NCBI GenBank assembly: GCA_014607495.2
Contig: CP053148.1
Coordinates: 15,376,001-15,440,000, forward strand
Length of the DNA: 64,000 bases
DNA from: Carposina sasakii
Lineage: Eukaryota > Arthropoda > Insecta > Lepidoptera > Carposinidae
Direction of reading: 5' to 3'
Shown: piece by piece, positions 34,434-47,785 of the stretch
How the letters are laid out: each line of letters starts with the position of its first letter
How positions within the stretch are numbered: the stretch's first letter is position 1
Notes under the pieces: model-generated
Databases searched by the model: none
What the model was told of the DNA's origin: nothing
Seen by the model: only the letters and a program-made list of their open reading frames with translations
Program-made: the position numbers and the translations under genes

Positions 34434-34725
34434 CATACATACATATAATCACGCCTTTATCCCTTACGGGGTAGGCAGAGCACCAAGGGCCGATAGAACC
34501 ACATGGTGCCACTTCTGACCAATTTTGAGGGTATAGTTGAGATTTACAAGTTTGGTTAGTAGTGACAGGTGGTCAGCCCATCGCCTACAAAACACCAAGA
34601 CCCTCTTGTCCTTCTACTGACTTGTATAGTATGCCTGGGAAGAGAAGAAGCTGTAGTATTATACTTTTTTTTTTCACTCCCAGAGCAGCATAGAAGGCTA
34701 TGATATATTTACATAATATTCCATT
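34434..34725 (-). mobile_element. Retroposon with (ATGT)n tail (GGGGTAGGCAGAG family), copy 1
   Basis: Read on the minus strand it runs from TGCTGCTCTGGGAGTG through CACCAAGACCCTC (complement), GGTTCTATCGGCCCTTGGTG and CCTTTATCCC (complement) to a TATGTATGTATG tail, as expected for a retroposed element. Sisters: 37905..38160, 59956..60195, 62945..63240. Confidence 0.55.
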
Positions 34726-36339
34726 AAACTTAAAAACTAGAGACCAGTATTTTTCAAACTGATATTCTATGGCGTAACGTCCACATGTGTCGACCCTAAA
34801 GTGCTTTATCGTCTTTAACCATGCTTAAAAATTTAATATTCTTCGTAATTATGACAGATACTATTAATTATGCATCATAAAAATAATGTTGGGTATAAAT
34901 CAATTATTTTAGTTTCAATTACCTGCATTTTCTGCACAGATGTGTTTGTCAATTCAACCGTTTAGCGAAGAGGCGTGGTCTGACCAGCAGGGGTCCGGAA
35001 TATATTTGGTTTTAAACTATCGAAAAGTATAAATTTGTCGCTTAGAATGTAGGTGTTTCATTAGCATAAATTCTATCTCCGAAGATAAGGTTTCGTCGAA
35101 TCTTAATTGTTGTTTGTTAACGCTACAAAAATTTAAGAGAGATAAAATCATGAATTCCTATGAACCAGAACGTATCCAACCTAAGTTGATCGCGCAATAC
35201 TATCCTTCTGTTCGTATAGACAAGACGCGAATCTCCTATTCAGTCACTGTATGTGTAGTAGAGGCTAAATAGATGGGTCATATATAGGTACATAAATATT
35301 CAATAGTTGCTTCGTCCTGGATATCTTGCGACTTTTATATGATGACCTCGTTAGGCAGGTAACGCACGACTGGCTCAACGCGTATTGTGAGACTAATTTC
35401 AGATTGTCCGAAACTTTAATTGATTTGTATGGCGGAAGTCGCTTGGCTTATGTACGAACTGTAACAGTATGTCATATCCCTAGCTATTATAGTAAACTAT
35501 AAGTAGAGTAGCCCGGTCGATTCGTTAACGATCTACGAATTGCCGTTAAATCTTCTAGTATATTTAGCCTACATTATCTCGCAATCTAATCTGAGCTCAT
35601 TATGTCAAACCAAATACATCACTGTCCCTAGGATTCGGCAGGTAACAAAATAATTTAATACACGCCTGTCACAAACCAATCACGAGACAGTGCACCAACT
35701 CTGCGAAGAATGTCGTTTTCATTTACGTAACACAAGACATTTTGACAGCTACATTTTGTCTAATGAAAAGAAATGGGTAATTGGGTATAGTATTGACCAC
35801 GGAGGATATGATGAGGAGGTGAAATAACAACAATAGATTCGTTTATGGACACAATGCGAAACTATACGACTTCATAATATTATAGGGTACAGGGGAAGAG
35901 GTAAATGAAATTCTAAGAAAATCAAATATTGAGCATCGCTTGATATGTGATCACGTGAACAGAATGTGCACAGGCAAAGAGAATCGTCAATCAGTAGAAA
36001 AATAATAAAAAAAATTGCTTACGCTGCTTACATTACGAACCGATACAGGCGCTCCATAGATGATTGCTCTATACATTGACGGTCAAGTTTTGTTGATTAT
36101 CGTAACTCCTCTTACAGTTTCCTCCGTGCTGTAGACATACTTATGTCAATGTTAAAAGTTAAAATGACTTGATGGCGCAACTAACTGACTCGAAACTAAT
36201 AGATGTCAACTATTATAAGTTAGCTACGAAAATGACTGATGCCATAAGTCGATTCCCATACACACATGGCATGGCAACCTTAGCTCATTAGGTATATCTT
36301 TGACATAACATACGTACATACTTACTAAATATAAATAAA
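34726..36339. other. Sequence without recognised gene
   Basis: A 40-codon frame starting ATGAATTCC at 35151 is too short to support. No repeat family identified. Confidence 0.35.
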
Positions 36340-36470
36340 TAAATACACGCGGCTGTGTTTTAGAAATGGGGTAGCTAAAACTGCATGATCATAAAATTAT
36401 CAGTGAAAGAGAGAATGCCCGAGTCCCTTAGTCGACTCTTACGACATGCATGGAAGGAGATGACAAAACA
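36340..36470 (-). repeat. Dispersed repeat (CGAAATGGGGTAGCC family), partial
   Basis: Opposite-strand partial copy: CGGCTGTGTTTTAGAAATGG, then GGTAGCTAAAACTGCATGAT and TCGACTCTTACGACATGCAT. No coding capacity. Confidence 0.45.
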
Positions 36471-37185
36471 CAAACACAAAAGGATAGCTATTAAAAAGAG
36501 TAAAAACCAGAAATATGTTATTAGTTTATGATTGAAATTAATTTGCATCATTGAAATAACCATTACGTCAACTACCTAATAGAAATATGAAAATAATAAA
36601 ATTATTGCTAATAATCAGAGTCTAGCCGAATCTATTATTTATTCGAGTAAAAATAGAGAAGTTACTAGACAATGTTGCCATTATAACATTATAAAGCTAA
36701 ATTTTTGTTTTCTTTTTGCATAATTAAAATTAAAATATTGCTAGATATTAACGTAATAGGTCAACTAGCCTAGCCAATAAACCACTTGCTTTTTTTTACA
36801 ATAAAATTATTTATGGAAAAGTGTTCCACCGAAATGCAATTAATGGACAAACTAGTCTAGCCAATCTCATATAAGGCACCTGGTAGCATGTTTTTTATTT
36901 CGTTTATTTGCACAATAAAACTAAAAGTATTCCTAGACAGTAGTTTTGTTTTAAACTTAAATGTACATTTAAATTGTTGTTCTATGATGTCATACACAAT
37001 AGTCAAAAAGATTATGATTTTGTTAATAACAGTACCTAAATAGATATCTAACGTATGATAAAGTATTAAACTTTATGGTTCAAGTAGGTATAGAGTGAGT
37101 TAAATCCGTTAACCTGATACATGTGACTTGGGATGGAGATTGATCATAGGTTTTTGTAAAACTTCATTTGACATTAGTAGGTACT

Positions 37186-37511
37186 AGCGTTGCCAGACGT
37201 CCCGATTTTTGGAAAATTAAATGGCCCGCGCGGGACAGGCTCAGTCCCGCTTTTCGGGAATAATTCGGCCGTGCGTGTAGCGTACTGAGAAAACGCGGCG
37301 GGTGGCACAGACAAGTGTGGACTGGCTTTCTATGGATATTTTTACTATCTTTTGTCACGTAAACGTAATTTAAACTCAAATAAAAAGATAAATATTCAAA
37401 ATTTTTTTGATTTTATATGTTTTTATTACTATGTCCCGCTTTCGACGAAAGGATCTCGCTTTTTCACTCAAGAGTTCCTAAATCCCGACTTGGCAAAAAT
37501 CTGGCAACGCT
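37186..37511. mobile_element. DNA element with perfect 12-bp TIRs
   Basis: Ends AGCGTTGCCAGA and TCTGGCAACGCT are perfect inverted repeats, 326 bp apart. The interior is marked by CCCG-rich runs (GTCCCGCTTTTCGGG). A related GC-rich block with GACCAGACGTTCCGG is at 27706..27945. No ORF with recognisable function. Confidence 0.55.
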
Positions 37512-37630
37512 GATTAGTACCCTTTTTTATTCGGGTGATATTGCTCTAATATCCGTATCATATAAACAAGTGATTATTCAGTAATTCAGCAATTGCTTAT
37601 TACTAGGTAAACGTACTTCAATTTACCGCA

Positions 37631-37757
37631 TTTTTCTTCTTCTTCAGCCTATTGTAGTCCACTGCTGGACGTAGGCCTCCACCAGGGCATGCCACAAGGC
37701 TACTGCCACAGGGGGGTTTTGCCCATAGTCACCACGCTGGGCAGGCGGGTTGGTGTA
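37631..37757 (-). mobile_element. LINE/SINE 3' tail with GTAGGCCTCC motif, copy C (truncated)
   Basis: TTCTTCTTCAGCCTATTG then CAGTCCACTGCTGGACGTAG and CACCACGCTGGGCAGGCGGG; it breaks off after GTTGGTG, about 150 bases short of copies A and B. Confidence 0.6.
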
Positions 37758-37904
37758 TTTGTTGGTGTAATTTACCGTATATTGCCTCACTAATAAAAAA
37801 GTAATAAATTAGGTATAAGATATACACAGTATAATTTGACAGATATTTCATTATTTTTGCCGTCAATGTATAATGATCTTCTAAGCTACTCTGGAGAGTG
37901 AAAT

Positions 37905-38160
37905 AACAACGTATAATACGACAGTTGCTTCTCTTCCCGGGCATACTGTACAAGTCTGTAGAGGGAAAAGAGGGTCTTGGTGTTTCGTAGGCGATGGGCT
38001 AACCACCTGTCACTACTAACCGAACTTGTACATCTCAACTATACACTCAAAATTGGTCAGAAGTGGCACCATGTGGTTCTATCGGCCCTTGGTGATCTGA
38101 CTACCCCGTAAGGGATAAAGGCGTGATTATATATATGTATGTATGTATGTACGTAATGTA
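37905..38160 (+). mobile_element. Retroposon with (TATG)n tail, copy 2
   Basis: CTTCTCTTCCCGGGCATACT through GGCGATGGGCTAACCACCTG, GGTTCTATCGGCCCTTGGTG and GGGATAAAGGCGTGATTATA to a tail of TATG repeats. Sense orientation relative to 34434..34725. Confidence 0.55.
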
Positions 38161-38708
38161 TAATGAGGATTTAGGATGCGCGGTTTATTAGTATCAGTTA
38201 TGTATCACCAGAGAGAGATTTTTATCTTGTAACAGATTCGTATTATTGACAAACAATTATGGGACAGATTTTTTCTAGTTTATACTAGAGAAAGACAGCA
38301 TCATCAGATAGGCTAACCATTGAAAAAAATGCCCTAAACTTCATCTTCCTTAAAAATACGGGTGTTAGGGATATCTTACCATAGGTTTTAAGTTAATACA
38401 ACAAAGCGGGTTACCGTGCCGAATGCCGACCACCAGGTCAAGTGTCTGATTGACAGTGTGCGCCCACCAGCGAAAGTGGTTACGTAAGCCGCTCGTAATA
38501 CCTTATTCATTTATGACTTACTAGCGCACCGCCCTCGCTTCACTCGCTAAATATCGGTTTAATTACAAGTGCAGACCCTTTACTTGTTGTATAAATACAT
38601 ATATACAGTTCCCGGTATAGCAAAAACTGCAGGATCATAAAAACATCCCACGGTCACGTTTAGAAAACGAATAGATGTAAATAATCAGTGATAAGTTGGT
38701 AGCTTATC

Positions 38709-38778
38709 ACCTTAACTTGAACTTGTTTTACAATAATCATTAGACCTTAACTTGAACTAGTTTTACAATAATCATTAG
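38709..38778. repeat. Tandem duplication, 2 x 35 bp
   Basis: ACCTTAACTTGAACTTGTTT and its 15-base continuation repeat once, with a single T/A difference between the copies. Confidence 0.75.
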
Positions 38779-39231
38779 ACATTGCTAAACATATAATTGT
38801 GGTATCATGCAAATAACCATGAGTTTTGAAAAACCTTTATTTACATATTACATTATTGATACCCAGACCTTTTATGTCAAACGCAAGGTGTAATCTTTTT
38901 GCTCTTGAATTTAAGTCATTCTGACATCCTTACATACTTAATTAGGTACATATATGACTAATTACTTGTAAGCACAAAAACAATAGAATTCCAATTTCAA
39001 TCTACCGGAAGTGTAACAAAAGTAGGCTTGTCTGGCAACACGTAGCGGACGCTACGGCGCCTATCACTACTTAGATACTAAGTCCTTTATTTAATACTAG
39101 CTGCTCTTCGTGTTCTCTATACTCCCGACTAGATCTAAGGCTTAGGAGTAGAAGCGCACGAAATTTGTTCGCACGAACGTGCCAAACGTCCCAAAATTTC
39201 TACAACTAACGTACAATGTATTATTTTAGTA

Positions 39232-39309
39232 GGCGTTTCGCCCGAATGTATTATAAACTACATTATATTAGTACATAGATTACCATACCATACATTCGGG
39301 CGAAACGCC
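39232..39309. repeat. Perfect 19-bp hairpin
   Basis: GGCGTTTCGCCCGAATGTA at 39232..39250 is exactly inverted at 39291..39309, with a 40-base AT-rich loop. Probably a tiny foldback element. Confidence 0.7.
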
Positions 39310-41440
39310 GAATTTCGAACAAATGTCGACTACTAACCCAGATGTAAGCATAATTTCAAGAAAATTGGTGAGATATATTTACTCAAGGGTGAAACGGTAA
39401 CACATAAATAACTTACTTTCGCCTTTATAATCATACTTAGGATGATAATAATGCGAAAATTCCAAGACACTAGTTGTGCTTAGTACACTATGGTAGAGAT
39501 ATCCGACCTAGCACAAGATAAGTAAAGTTGGTCCACCCTAATCCCACATGCTAAGGTTCACTCCGCGCCATTAGCATCTAGAGACACAATGTTATGTAGA
39601 ATTATATTTCACAGAAACTAAAAGATTTCAAAAATATGCTAAATGGACAAATGATACGAGATCTAATCAGAAGTACTAGTGGGCTTAAAAAACTATTTAT
39701 TATCATAAATGATCTCAAAGATCACCCTGCGTTACTAATGTCTTTTACTCTTCACCTAGCAGTTCGTGTTGAACACATGAGGTTTTGTTATTATTGTATA
39801 ACTAACTAAAATAATTGTGCTTAGGTATATACGTATAACACGGTATAACTCTCGGTCTAACTAAACTATTGAATATTCTAATTTAAACAATGTGTAGATA
39901 TTATATTTGTTTTATTTTACGACCAATGGGCTAAATGGATCAAACCTTGCTAAGATATCATAAATTTGTTACTAGTGATTAGCAATTTCCTTGCGAGGCT
40001 GTTCGTTCTGTGCAAACCCGCTTATTGCTGTATGAACTCAATCAAGTAACAGAGTACACAAGTAGGCTCTCAGCGGATTTGATTACGACCCTGGCTCTTA
40101 CTACAATATAATAGTAGTACTAATAGGGCTTCCGAAACACATCCTCTTCCGCATGTTCCTATTAAATGCTGATCGTATCGGAGCCCTTCGGTAATTAATC
40201 ACTCAATTGCAGTTGGGCAAGTGTGTGGTTCCGTTGGCGAGTTTCATTAATTATGCAAGTACCAAGAGGAATTGCATTTGAACAGGCATAGCCAGTATGA
40301 ACTATTCATGCAGCGTCCTATTAGCAATGAACCCTGAAATTGCATAAAAATTTGGACTCACAATCAAATTTATTTAGAGCGCATTTCACGAGGCAAGAGA
40401 AACTCAAAAATGACTAAATTGGGTAAAATTCTTAACAAATTAGTTCTACTTCGTGTACACAATACCTTCATTGTCAATAATACAGTGATTTGGCACTGAA
40501 AGGATTCAATTCTGTACATTTAGTTTCATCTAAAGACACGTACAATTTTATTGCATTATTTTTTACATCAAAGTGGTCAATTTCAAAAGAGACCTTGAGA
40601 GTTCTGATCTATGGATCGCGAACATACGCTTGTTCGCTTGACCGATGTGACCCTGAACGAGCCCATAATCCGTCATTATGCGTTATCAATATTATTTATT
40701 GCTGATACAACAATCAGCGCAGCTAACTATAAATTATGATTGTAAAGACAATGAGTCGACTCAACGAATGTGCTATTTTGAAACTGCATCACGATCCGCC
40801 ATGTTCCCTCCATATTTGCAATATAATTATAAAATTGACTTTAGGTACATAAATCTTGATGTACCTACTGTAGATTTACTTCGAGAGAATAAAGGTAGTA
40901 TGCGAAATTTTCTTCTGATTGCTGACTCATTAATTATGGTAGTGACGTCAGGTTGGTTGATTAAGTTACCTTGCGTATTAATCATTTAGCAGCTTGAAGA
41001 ATATAGGTTTTTACCTGAAAAAAAAAACAGAAAAATATTTAATTTTAAGTAATTTAGTTTGTACTAGAGGGTTAAGCAGTCTTCACACGAATATTTATCT
41101 CGTTAGCAGGAGACCACTTAGTAAGTCTATGGTAATTCATAATAAATAGGTACAGAGAAATATGTTAGTAAAATTAAAAAAGGTCAACAATAATGAAGCG
41201 CTCAAGAAACCAGTGATTTATCTAACACGCTTTCATTAAGTAAACCGTTGTGTACACCTTACTTCTAGCATATAAAATCGCCAATCAAAAATAAAAAAAA
41301 CATTCCAACATCTCAATCAAACATTGCTACCAAAACGACATACAATCCCACCCATGTTTTTGTAATTATGCGGCGTTATAAATTGCAAAAGCGCAACTAA
41401 TGAATGAGCAACAAAGATCCGTGTGAACGCACCTCTGAAA
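39310..41440. other. AT-rich sequence, no gene supported
   Basis: Two plus open frames (40490..40705, 40678..40989) show no domain, signal or splice support. No repeat family recognised. Confidence 0.35.
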
Positions 41441-41640
41441 AAGTGAAAAAGGTTACGCTGCTTCACGTAACAGCTGGTGCCACAATCGCGATCACGAAGT
41501 AAACAAAAAGTTGGCGCGCGTGAGACGGGATTACAGCCGTCCTACAGGGCGAGCACCACCGCCGGCGAGAGGCTAGCTAGTGCTCGCTAGTGTCGTGAAG
41601 CAGAATGACCTGTTTGTCACTTCTGTCTAAGCTCTACTGA
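41440..41640. promoter_or_regulatory. Isolated GC-rich island, possible promoter or first exon
   Basis: About 200 bases rich in CpG (TTGGCGCGCGTGAGACGGG; CCACCGCCGGCGAGAGG) in otherwise AT-rich DNA. On the minus strand an initiator-like TTTCAGTAGAG begins at about 41640, and the island lies upstream of the FReD gene on the same strand, so a 5' UTR exon is possible. No ATG with an open frame or certain donor was found. It could equally be a repeat. Confidence 0.2.
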
Positions 41641-41698
41641 AAGTGAAGGAATATTCCAATCTGTCTCCCTCTTTGTCCCTTTAGGGATGACAGATCGG

Positions 41699-41757
41699 AA
41701 AAAATGTTTGATCTGTCCCACTATTAGTGTGAAAATCGGGAAGATCAAACATTTTTT
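41699..41757. repeat. Perfect 16-bp hairpin
   Basis: AAAAAATGTTTGATCT at 41699..41714 is inverted at 41742..41757. Confidence 0.65.
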
Positions 41758-44129
41758 AGGTAAAAACCTATGTATAAAATAAATATTAGTCTCAACTTCT
41801 CATCAATAATTCAAATTGAATACTTAAATCGCACGAGTATATAGTTAGAATATAGGTAAGTTTAAATACCTAATACTAGTACTTATAAGTTTATTTTATA
41901 CATAGATTTATATCTCTAATACGTCTCTCGTCACACACTATATAGTAGTGGGACACACGCCTTATATCAATACACATCGTGTCGTGTGTTGCATTGTCTG
42001 TCTGTCACTGAATTGGAGCACTTTTTTCGTAAACCATGCGTGAAAGAGTTGTATTATGTGAACGTAAGTTGTGTGTACACGTGCGTGCATAAGTTACCTT
42101 TGGCTGTATTTATGTCGCCGGGTAATTGTATGACTCGTCCAATACAAATAAATTAGAACTAATCTAATATAGTTTTTTCGTCATCGCTTAGTCACATGTG
42201 ATGTATTTGCATGGCTCCTCGTGACAAAATATCTATGAACTAAACGTTAAACTCAACAACTTGTAACTATACCTACTACTCATATTTTGTGCATAATAAA
42301 TAAATTATTGATTGATGGTATACTCAAACCGAATTATAAAAATATAAAATATATTTTCTATGTAATGCCTACCTACATTTGATAATTATATGTAAAATAT
42401 ACATATACATAGGTTATATACTGATATAACCAAATTGTCACTATCCGTAAAACTCTTATTTACAGTTCACGCTTAACAAATATACTTCTTTAATAAATAG
42501 TTATGTTATCATTGTTATCAAAAAATAATTATTTATAACAAAAAAAATATCTAGACCTAAATAATATTTCTCACATATATTGTTTTCTTCGTAAAACACG
42601 CATATAATGTACCTACCAATACAAGCACTAATACTTACATAAGTGAGGACATCGCGAGGCGCTAAGTGGCTACCAAAAACAGATACAACAAGGTGAGATA
42701 ATTTAATCGGAAAACATACTATTACGATACTCGTACGTTCGTAGTCAACCTTTAATATACTATATCATCCTTCAAATAGATACTTACTTTTATTTACCTA
42801 CTTAGGGTCAAGATTTATCGAATTTAACCCCACTATTACATGTCCCATTTTTAATAGAGCACAATAATTCGATAAACGATACGACACAATCGATATGTTA
42901 ATCTACTCGTTGATATAAAAGTTGTTGTTACGACTGACATACTAGACGCATAGACGCGCGCGCAGCCGTAACCGCTAATGGCAGAAACGTGACATTTAGA
43001 CCGTGGCTTCCTTTTGGTATGTATTGGTCCACTGAGACGGGGCTTTGAACAATTTTAACCCAAAAGGAGTAAAATATGGGTTCAATATTTGCATGAAAAA
43101 AATTGTGTAATTTACTTCATATTCGGAATCAATACTCTTTAATAAAATTCCTTACAAACATAAATAGGTTGAAATCAGCGTTTTCCAATCAACAATAAAT
43201 GTACCATCGGGATTATTTAAGTTTGGGTGGATGTATGAAAAACGCCACAGGGCAGGCGCGTACGCAATGATACAGCTCTGTTGCAATACCGCCGACCGCA
43301 TTCGGACAAATCGATCACAATCTACTTGATACTGAACTACTGTGCGCCCGGTCACCTGACCACTGCCACAGACTGGCCGGATACAGTACTAACTAAGGAT
43401 TAATAAAAACAAGTACCTACTGTTTACTATCAGTAGTCGTAAAATTTTTACTTTAAGACCATATATATACATAGTTGTATTAAATATATGTTTAGGAATT
43501 CGTCATTAGGAAAAAAAATCTTAACTATTAGTTTAAATTCAATTAAAAAAGCTATAAAAAAGCTGGTTATAACTTCTAGTTAAATTATTCTTATTGCTGA
43601 TACTAATACCTAGTTAGTTCTAACTGGTATTTTTCCTAAATCAAAAGTATTTTTCTCCAGTTATGTTACTAAAATAATATACAGTGCTATTTCATAGACA
43701 GGCAGTGGTGACATAAGATAATAACTTTATTTGAAAATAAATCAACGAAAAATCAACGAGTGAGTCTCGTAATTTCTCTGCTACAAGTTTACCCACTGGC
43801 AAAAGTTTAAATTATCTGTGGCATAAAGTTACCAGTAATAAGTACGTAGGTTTATTCCGATTTCAATACATACATTAACAATGTAACGCCTAAATCACAT
43901 GTTCCATTCACATGTACTTATACCTATTTTATGGCATTACACCATTAGGTACCGTTTATTTTATAGATACGACATTATTTGAACTTCATACTGTAACTAG
44001 CTATTTCCAGCGACTCTATGCACTTAGCCTGCACAGTTATACAATTTCCGGTAAAAGAGCTTTTCTCTAAACACCGAAAGTTTTATGTCTTATCAATATG
44101 ATCTTACTAATATTATAAACGCGAAAGTT
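41758..44129. other. AT-rich sequence, no gene supported
   Basis: One moderately GC-rich minus frame at 43152..43355 is bounded by an AG acceptor-like site but matches no family I know. Otherwise nothing recognised. Confidence 0.35.
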
Positions 44130-44345
44130 TAAGTATGGATGGATGGATGGATGTTTGTTACTCTTTCACGTAAAAATGGCAGGAGCGATTTGAATAAAAT
44201 TTGGTATGGAGTTAGCTGATACCCTGGATTCACACATAGGCTACTTTTTATCTCAGGAAAATATTTTTCATCCCGGATAATTTCGACATTTTGTTTTTTC
44301 TGCAGTCCACGCGGACGAAGACGCGGACACCCGCGTATTATACAA
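44130..44345 (+). mobile_element. Helitron-like repeat (GGAGCGATTTGAATAAAATT family)
   Basis: Starts with a GGATGGATGGATGGATG run and continues TTTGGTATGGAGTTAGCTGA, CATAGGCTACTTTTTATC and CACGCGGACGAAGACGCGGA. A diverged relative is at 28331..28475. No coding capacity. Confidence 0.5.
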
Positions 44346-45419
44346 GTATTTTATAAGTAGTATGGGGAGAAATAGACGCATAGAAGTTACATAAATCCAT
44401 AGACAAGAAGACACTAGGTTTTAACTATATCATTCATCTGAGTTTTAACTGCCTTTATCGTTCAAAATAAAAGATTTTTTACCTGACTTTTTGTTTACTT
44501 GTTGTACCTACGTCATAGAAGGTCAATACCAATTTCGAGTGGGTGTCTGTTTTATAGAACAGCTCCTATGCCTGATTTCGGAACTACATTTTTGGTATGC
44601 AGTACCTAACACCGATTATGTTACACATTAGTAACTAGCGCCATCATTCAAATAAAGTTTTTGATGTAACGCACTCTACCATTATATTTTCGGTTCCCTT
44701 GGATTTCATAGATTCTAGATTGATTCCGAATTTGAAGCTGTTCAGAGCATAGTAACAACATACAAGTCAAGACAAACAGATCTCGCAACAGCAATTAAAC
44801 TTTTACTGGCTCTATATATGTTTATTTTTATTACGTTGAACATTTTGTAAGAATATGTAATGCAGCAATTAGTCGCATACCAGGGAACTTTATTATATTT
44901 TTTGCACATATGACAGTTATACAAATAAACTTGTTACACATTCCTCTTTATTACCTTTCATAATGGATTTATGTTAAACGCAATGTAAAGAGTGCATTAT
45001 TTCGTAAATAATTGAAGGATATACGTAATGTCATTTTACAATACGAAAGAGTTATGTTTAAATTAGTGAAAATGAACGTTGTTACAGTAAGGTGATGTAA
45101 CATCGTTTGGGACAAACAGTTCAACGGCCTATATTGATGGAAACCACATTTTAAAACGAGTTTGCGAACTCGCTTTTTGGACATGTCGAGTGTGAACTGC
45201 GTACCTTAGGCGGAGTGCACAACACAGCTGAAACCTAAACAGTTGTGCACAGCGCTCTAACCCATCTCAGTAAATTGGAAGCTAATTTTCTTTAATGTCA
45301 CCTAATTTCATGCTATTATGCGCAAAAAAGCGGCTTCTCTGTTAGGTAGAGTGCGCAGTAGCAACAACGGCATCCTGAAGTCATTGTTGACAAATATGAT
45401 TGTTCTATCTTGAGGCATT

Positions 45420-45575
45420 GGATGAAACGTCTAATGGGCTTTATAAAATAAGCTAATATTTTTGTATGTATTTTTGTTCTATTGTTAAAATTTTAATGTA
45501 GGTATGTATTTTGTTAATGTGCTTTAGCTTAAGAATATGGCTGGTCCGAAATAAAGATTATTATTATTATTAAAA
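45420..45575 (+). mobile_element. Retroposed 3' end with AATAAAG(ATT)n tail
   Basis: Ends GGTCCGAAATAAAGATTATT then an ATT microsatellite, the mark of a polyadenylated LINE or retrocopy tail. A second similar tail (GTTAAATAAAGATTATTATT) is at 50145..50226. The parent gene is not recognisable. Confidence 0.4.
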
Positions 45576-45594
45576 CAAATCTAAGACCAAGACG

Positions 45595-45735
45595 CTCAGA
45601 TGGTATCCAAAAATCTGTTAAATACTACTGGATGAGGTTAGGCCAGGACAGAGGACAGTGGCTTAATGAAGAGGAGGCCAATACTCAGCAGTAGTGGGTG
45701 CAGGAGGCTGTATAGATCGTATAATGTAAATCTGC
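45595..45735 (+). mobile_element. LINE 3' coding-end remnant
   Basis: GGACAGAGGACAGTGGCTTA then ATGAAGAGGAGGCC reads 'DRGQWLNEEEA', a decayed form of the LINE C-terminal block that usually ends '..EAYVQQW'. Frame is broken. Confidence 0.4.
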
Positions 45736-46488
45736 AAGTATGAGTAAACGCAGAGAGTAAACTGCACATTTTGTTCACATAAGGTTAACAATCGACAATT
45801 GATTTTAGTAATTTAGAATCTGTTCACTAATTCGTTGATAGGACGGGTTTCACTATAAAATGCAGTCACAACTTAGCTTTATTATTAAACGGATAGGTCA
45901 GGTTAAATCTCGTTTATTTACTTAACCTACACTTGGATGATTGGCGACTGTACCTAAAGCTCGCGACTGGTCGTTATTCCTATATTTTTGTCATCAACTC
46001 GATCAGTCGTGAGTTATACGATCGCCAGTTGGCGAATAAGTCGCTTTAGCACATAAAACCACGGTTATCGTGTTATTGTTACTAATTTACAGTGTACATT
46101 TGCGTTCGTAGTAATTTGACATTATTGTAACATTGCTATCGCTTTGCTTTTGCAAGATACTCAATCAGACATTGCCATAATACCTATATATTGCTTATAC
46201 CTATAGGTATATAGCATTGTTTTAGTTCAGTTTTTCAAACTTCAAGCAATTTGTTCTAAATAAAATTTACTTGTAGTCGTAATTGCGCATTTCCTACTTT
46301 ATTTAAATACTTACTACTAAATCGTGAGAAAGACCGTGACCGATTCTATTAAGTATTATTTTGTCTATTATGATATAAGTAATGCAAATGCTTAGTTAAA
46401 ATGTAGCTACATTAAACGCGAAATAATACACCGCGTATTATATCCTTGATATAGTATAGCTGACTTTTGACAGCATAATATAATAATA

Positions 46489-46661
46489 CTAGCGACCCGC
46501 CCCGGCTTCGCACGGGTGCAGTGCTAATACTATACATATGTATAAACCTTCCTCGTGAATCACTCTATCTATTTAAAAAAACCGCATTTAAATCCATCTA
46601 AGCATACATAGGGACTGACAGCAGAAAGCGACTTTGTTTTATTTTATAAAATTTGTAGTGA
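46489..46661 (-). mobile_element. Non-autonomous Helitron-like element, copy 3
   Basis: On the minus strand it starts TCACTACAAATTTTATAAAA and ends GGGGCGGGTCGCTAG, with A before and T after. 173 bp, the same family as 3645..3832 and 6156..6338. Confidence 0.65.
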
Positions 46662-47785
46662 TCTGTCATGTTCTGTACTCGTACTTGTATAGGTAACTTT
46701 TTATTAGTAAGGTCCTACATGCACATGTAAAATATAATCTTTTTCTTAAATATTCTTTACTAAAGCACCTACTCAGAAATCACAGAACTAATTCAAATTT
46801 TCCATATAAAAGTTTAATTCCTACCAAATTACCAATACACCATAATGTATGGAATATCTGATTTGATATGCATAATTTAATTTGCGATAAATTAAAAATG
46901 GAATTCGCTACATACATTAGAAAGTATATTCAGTGACAAAGTAAGGCATGTCTATCCTTACATCATAGTAAAGAGCAATTCTTCTTTTTTAAATAAAAAA
47001 TCCGTATCAGTCTAACAAAACTTTTTTATACAGATACCTTGTCTAGTGAAGTGATTGGCATAGAGTCGTCAACCTCGATTAAGATTACAATAAGATATGA
47101 GATGATAAATATAGTACCTACTCTACATGTAATTATAAATAAAAAGAGCTACTTTTACACGCTACACTATTATAAAAAGAGTAGATAGTAGATACCTAAT
47201 CGGTTTTTAAAGTAGATTTTAGTTAGCCTTATCTATGAGGGGTATGTAGTTGTTTTATTCGGGACAAGCTTTCGTGGTTTTTAAGTAAAAACAATAAAGT
47301 AATAAAGCAAACACTTTAATTTAAATTTACCAATCTGAGCTACATAATAAGACCTCAAATAAATACCTATTTTGTATTTCGAACGTTAAAAAGTTATTAA
47401 CAAGGTAGTAATGTTACTGTTTGATATAAAATTTAATTTTATCTTCACACTTAAACAGTGAGCGGCTATGGAATATGAAGTTTAATGCCTTTTTTATATT
47501 CGGCTTAATAAAGATATCACTTATTACACATACCTGTTTAACAATCACGTAACAATCGGTTTTTTTACTAATTGGTTCACTGGATAAATATATAGTGTCA
47601 ATGTGTCAAAACAGAACATAAAATTGTGCCATTATATGGGTAATTCTTTTTTGTTTCTGTATACTTTACCTAGAACTTTGTACCGTATGGTCGTATTAGA
47701 ATGTATGTTGACTAATATGTAAAATTCACTGGTCGCAGTGTTTGTTACCAAACTCCTCCGAAACATTTTGACCGATTGTTATAAT

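Noticed and set aside
43152..43355. 68-codon minus frame with an acceptor-like GTCAG start
   Set aside because: There is a stop but no recognisable domain and no partner exon; insufficient to call.
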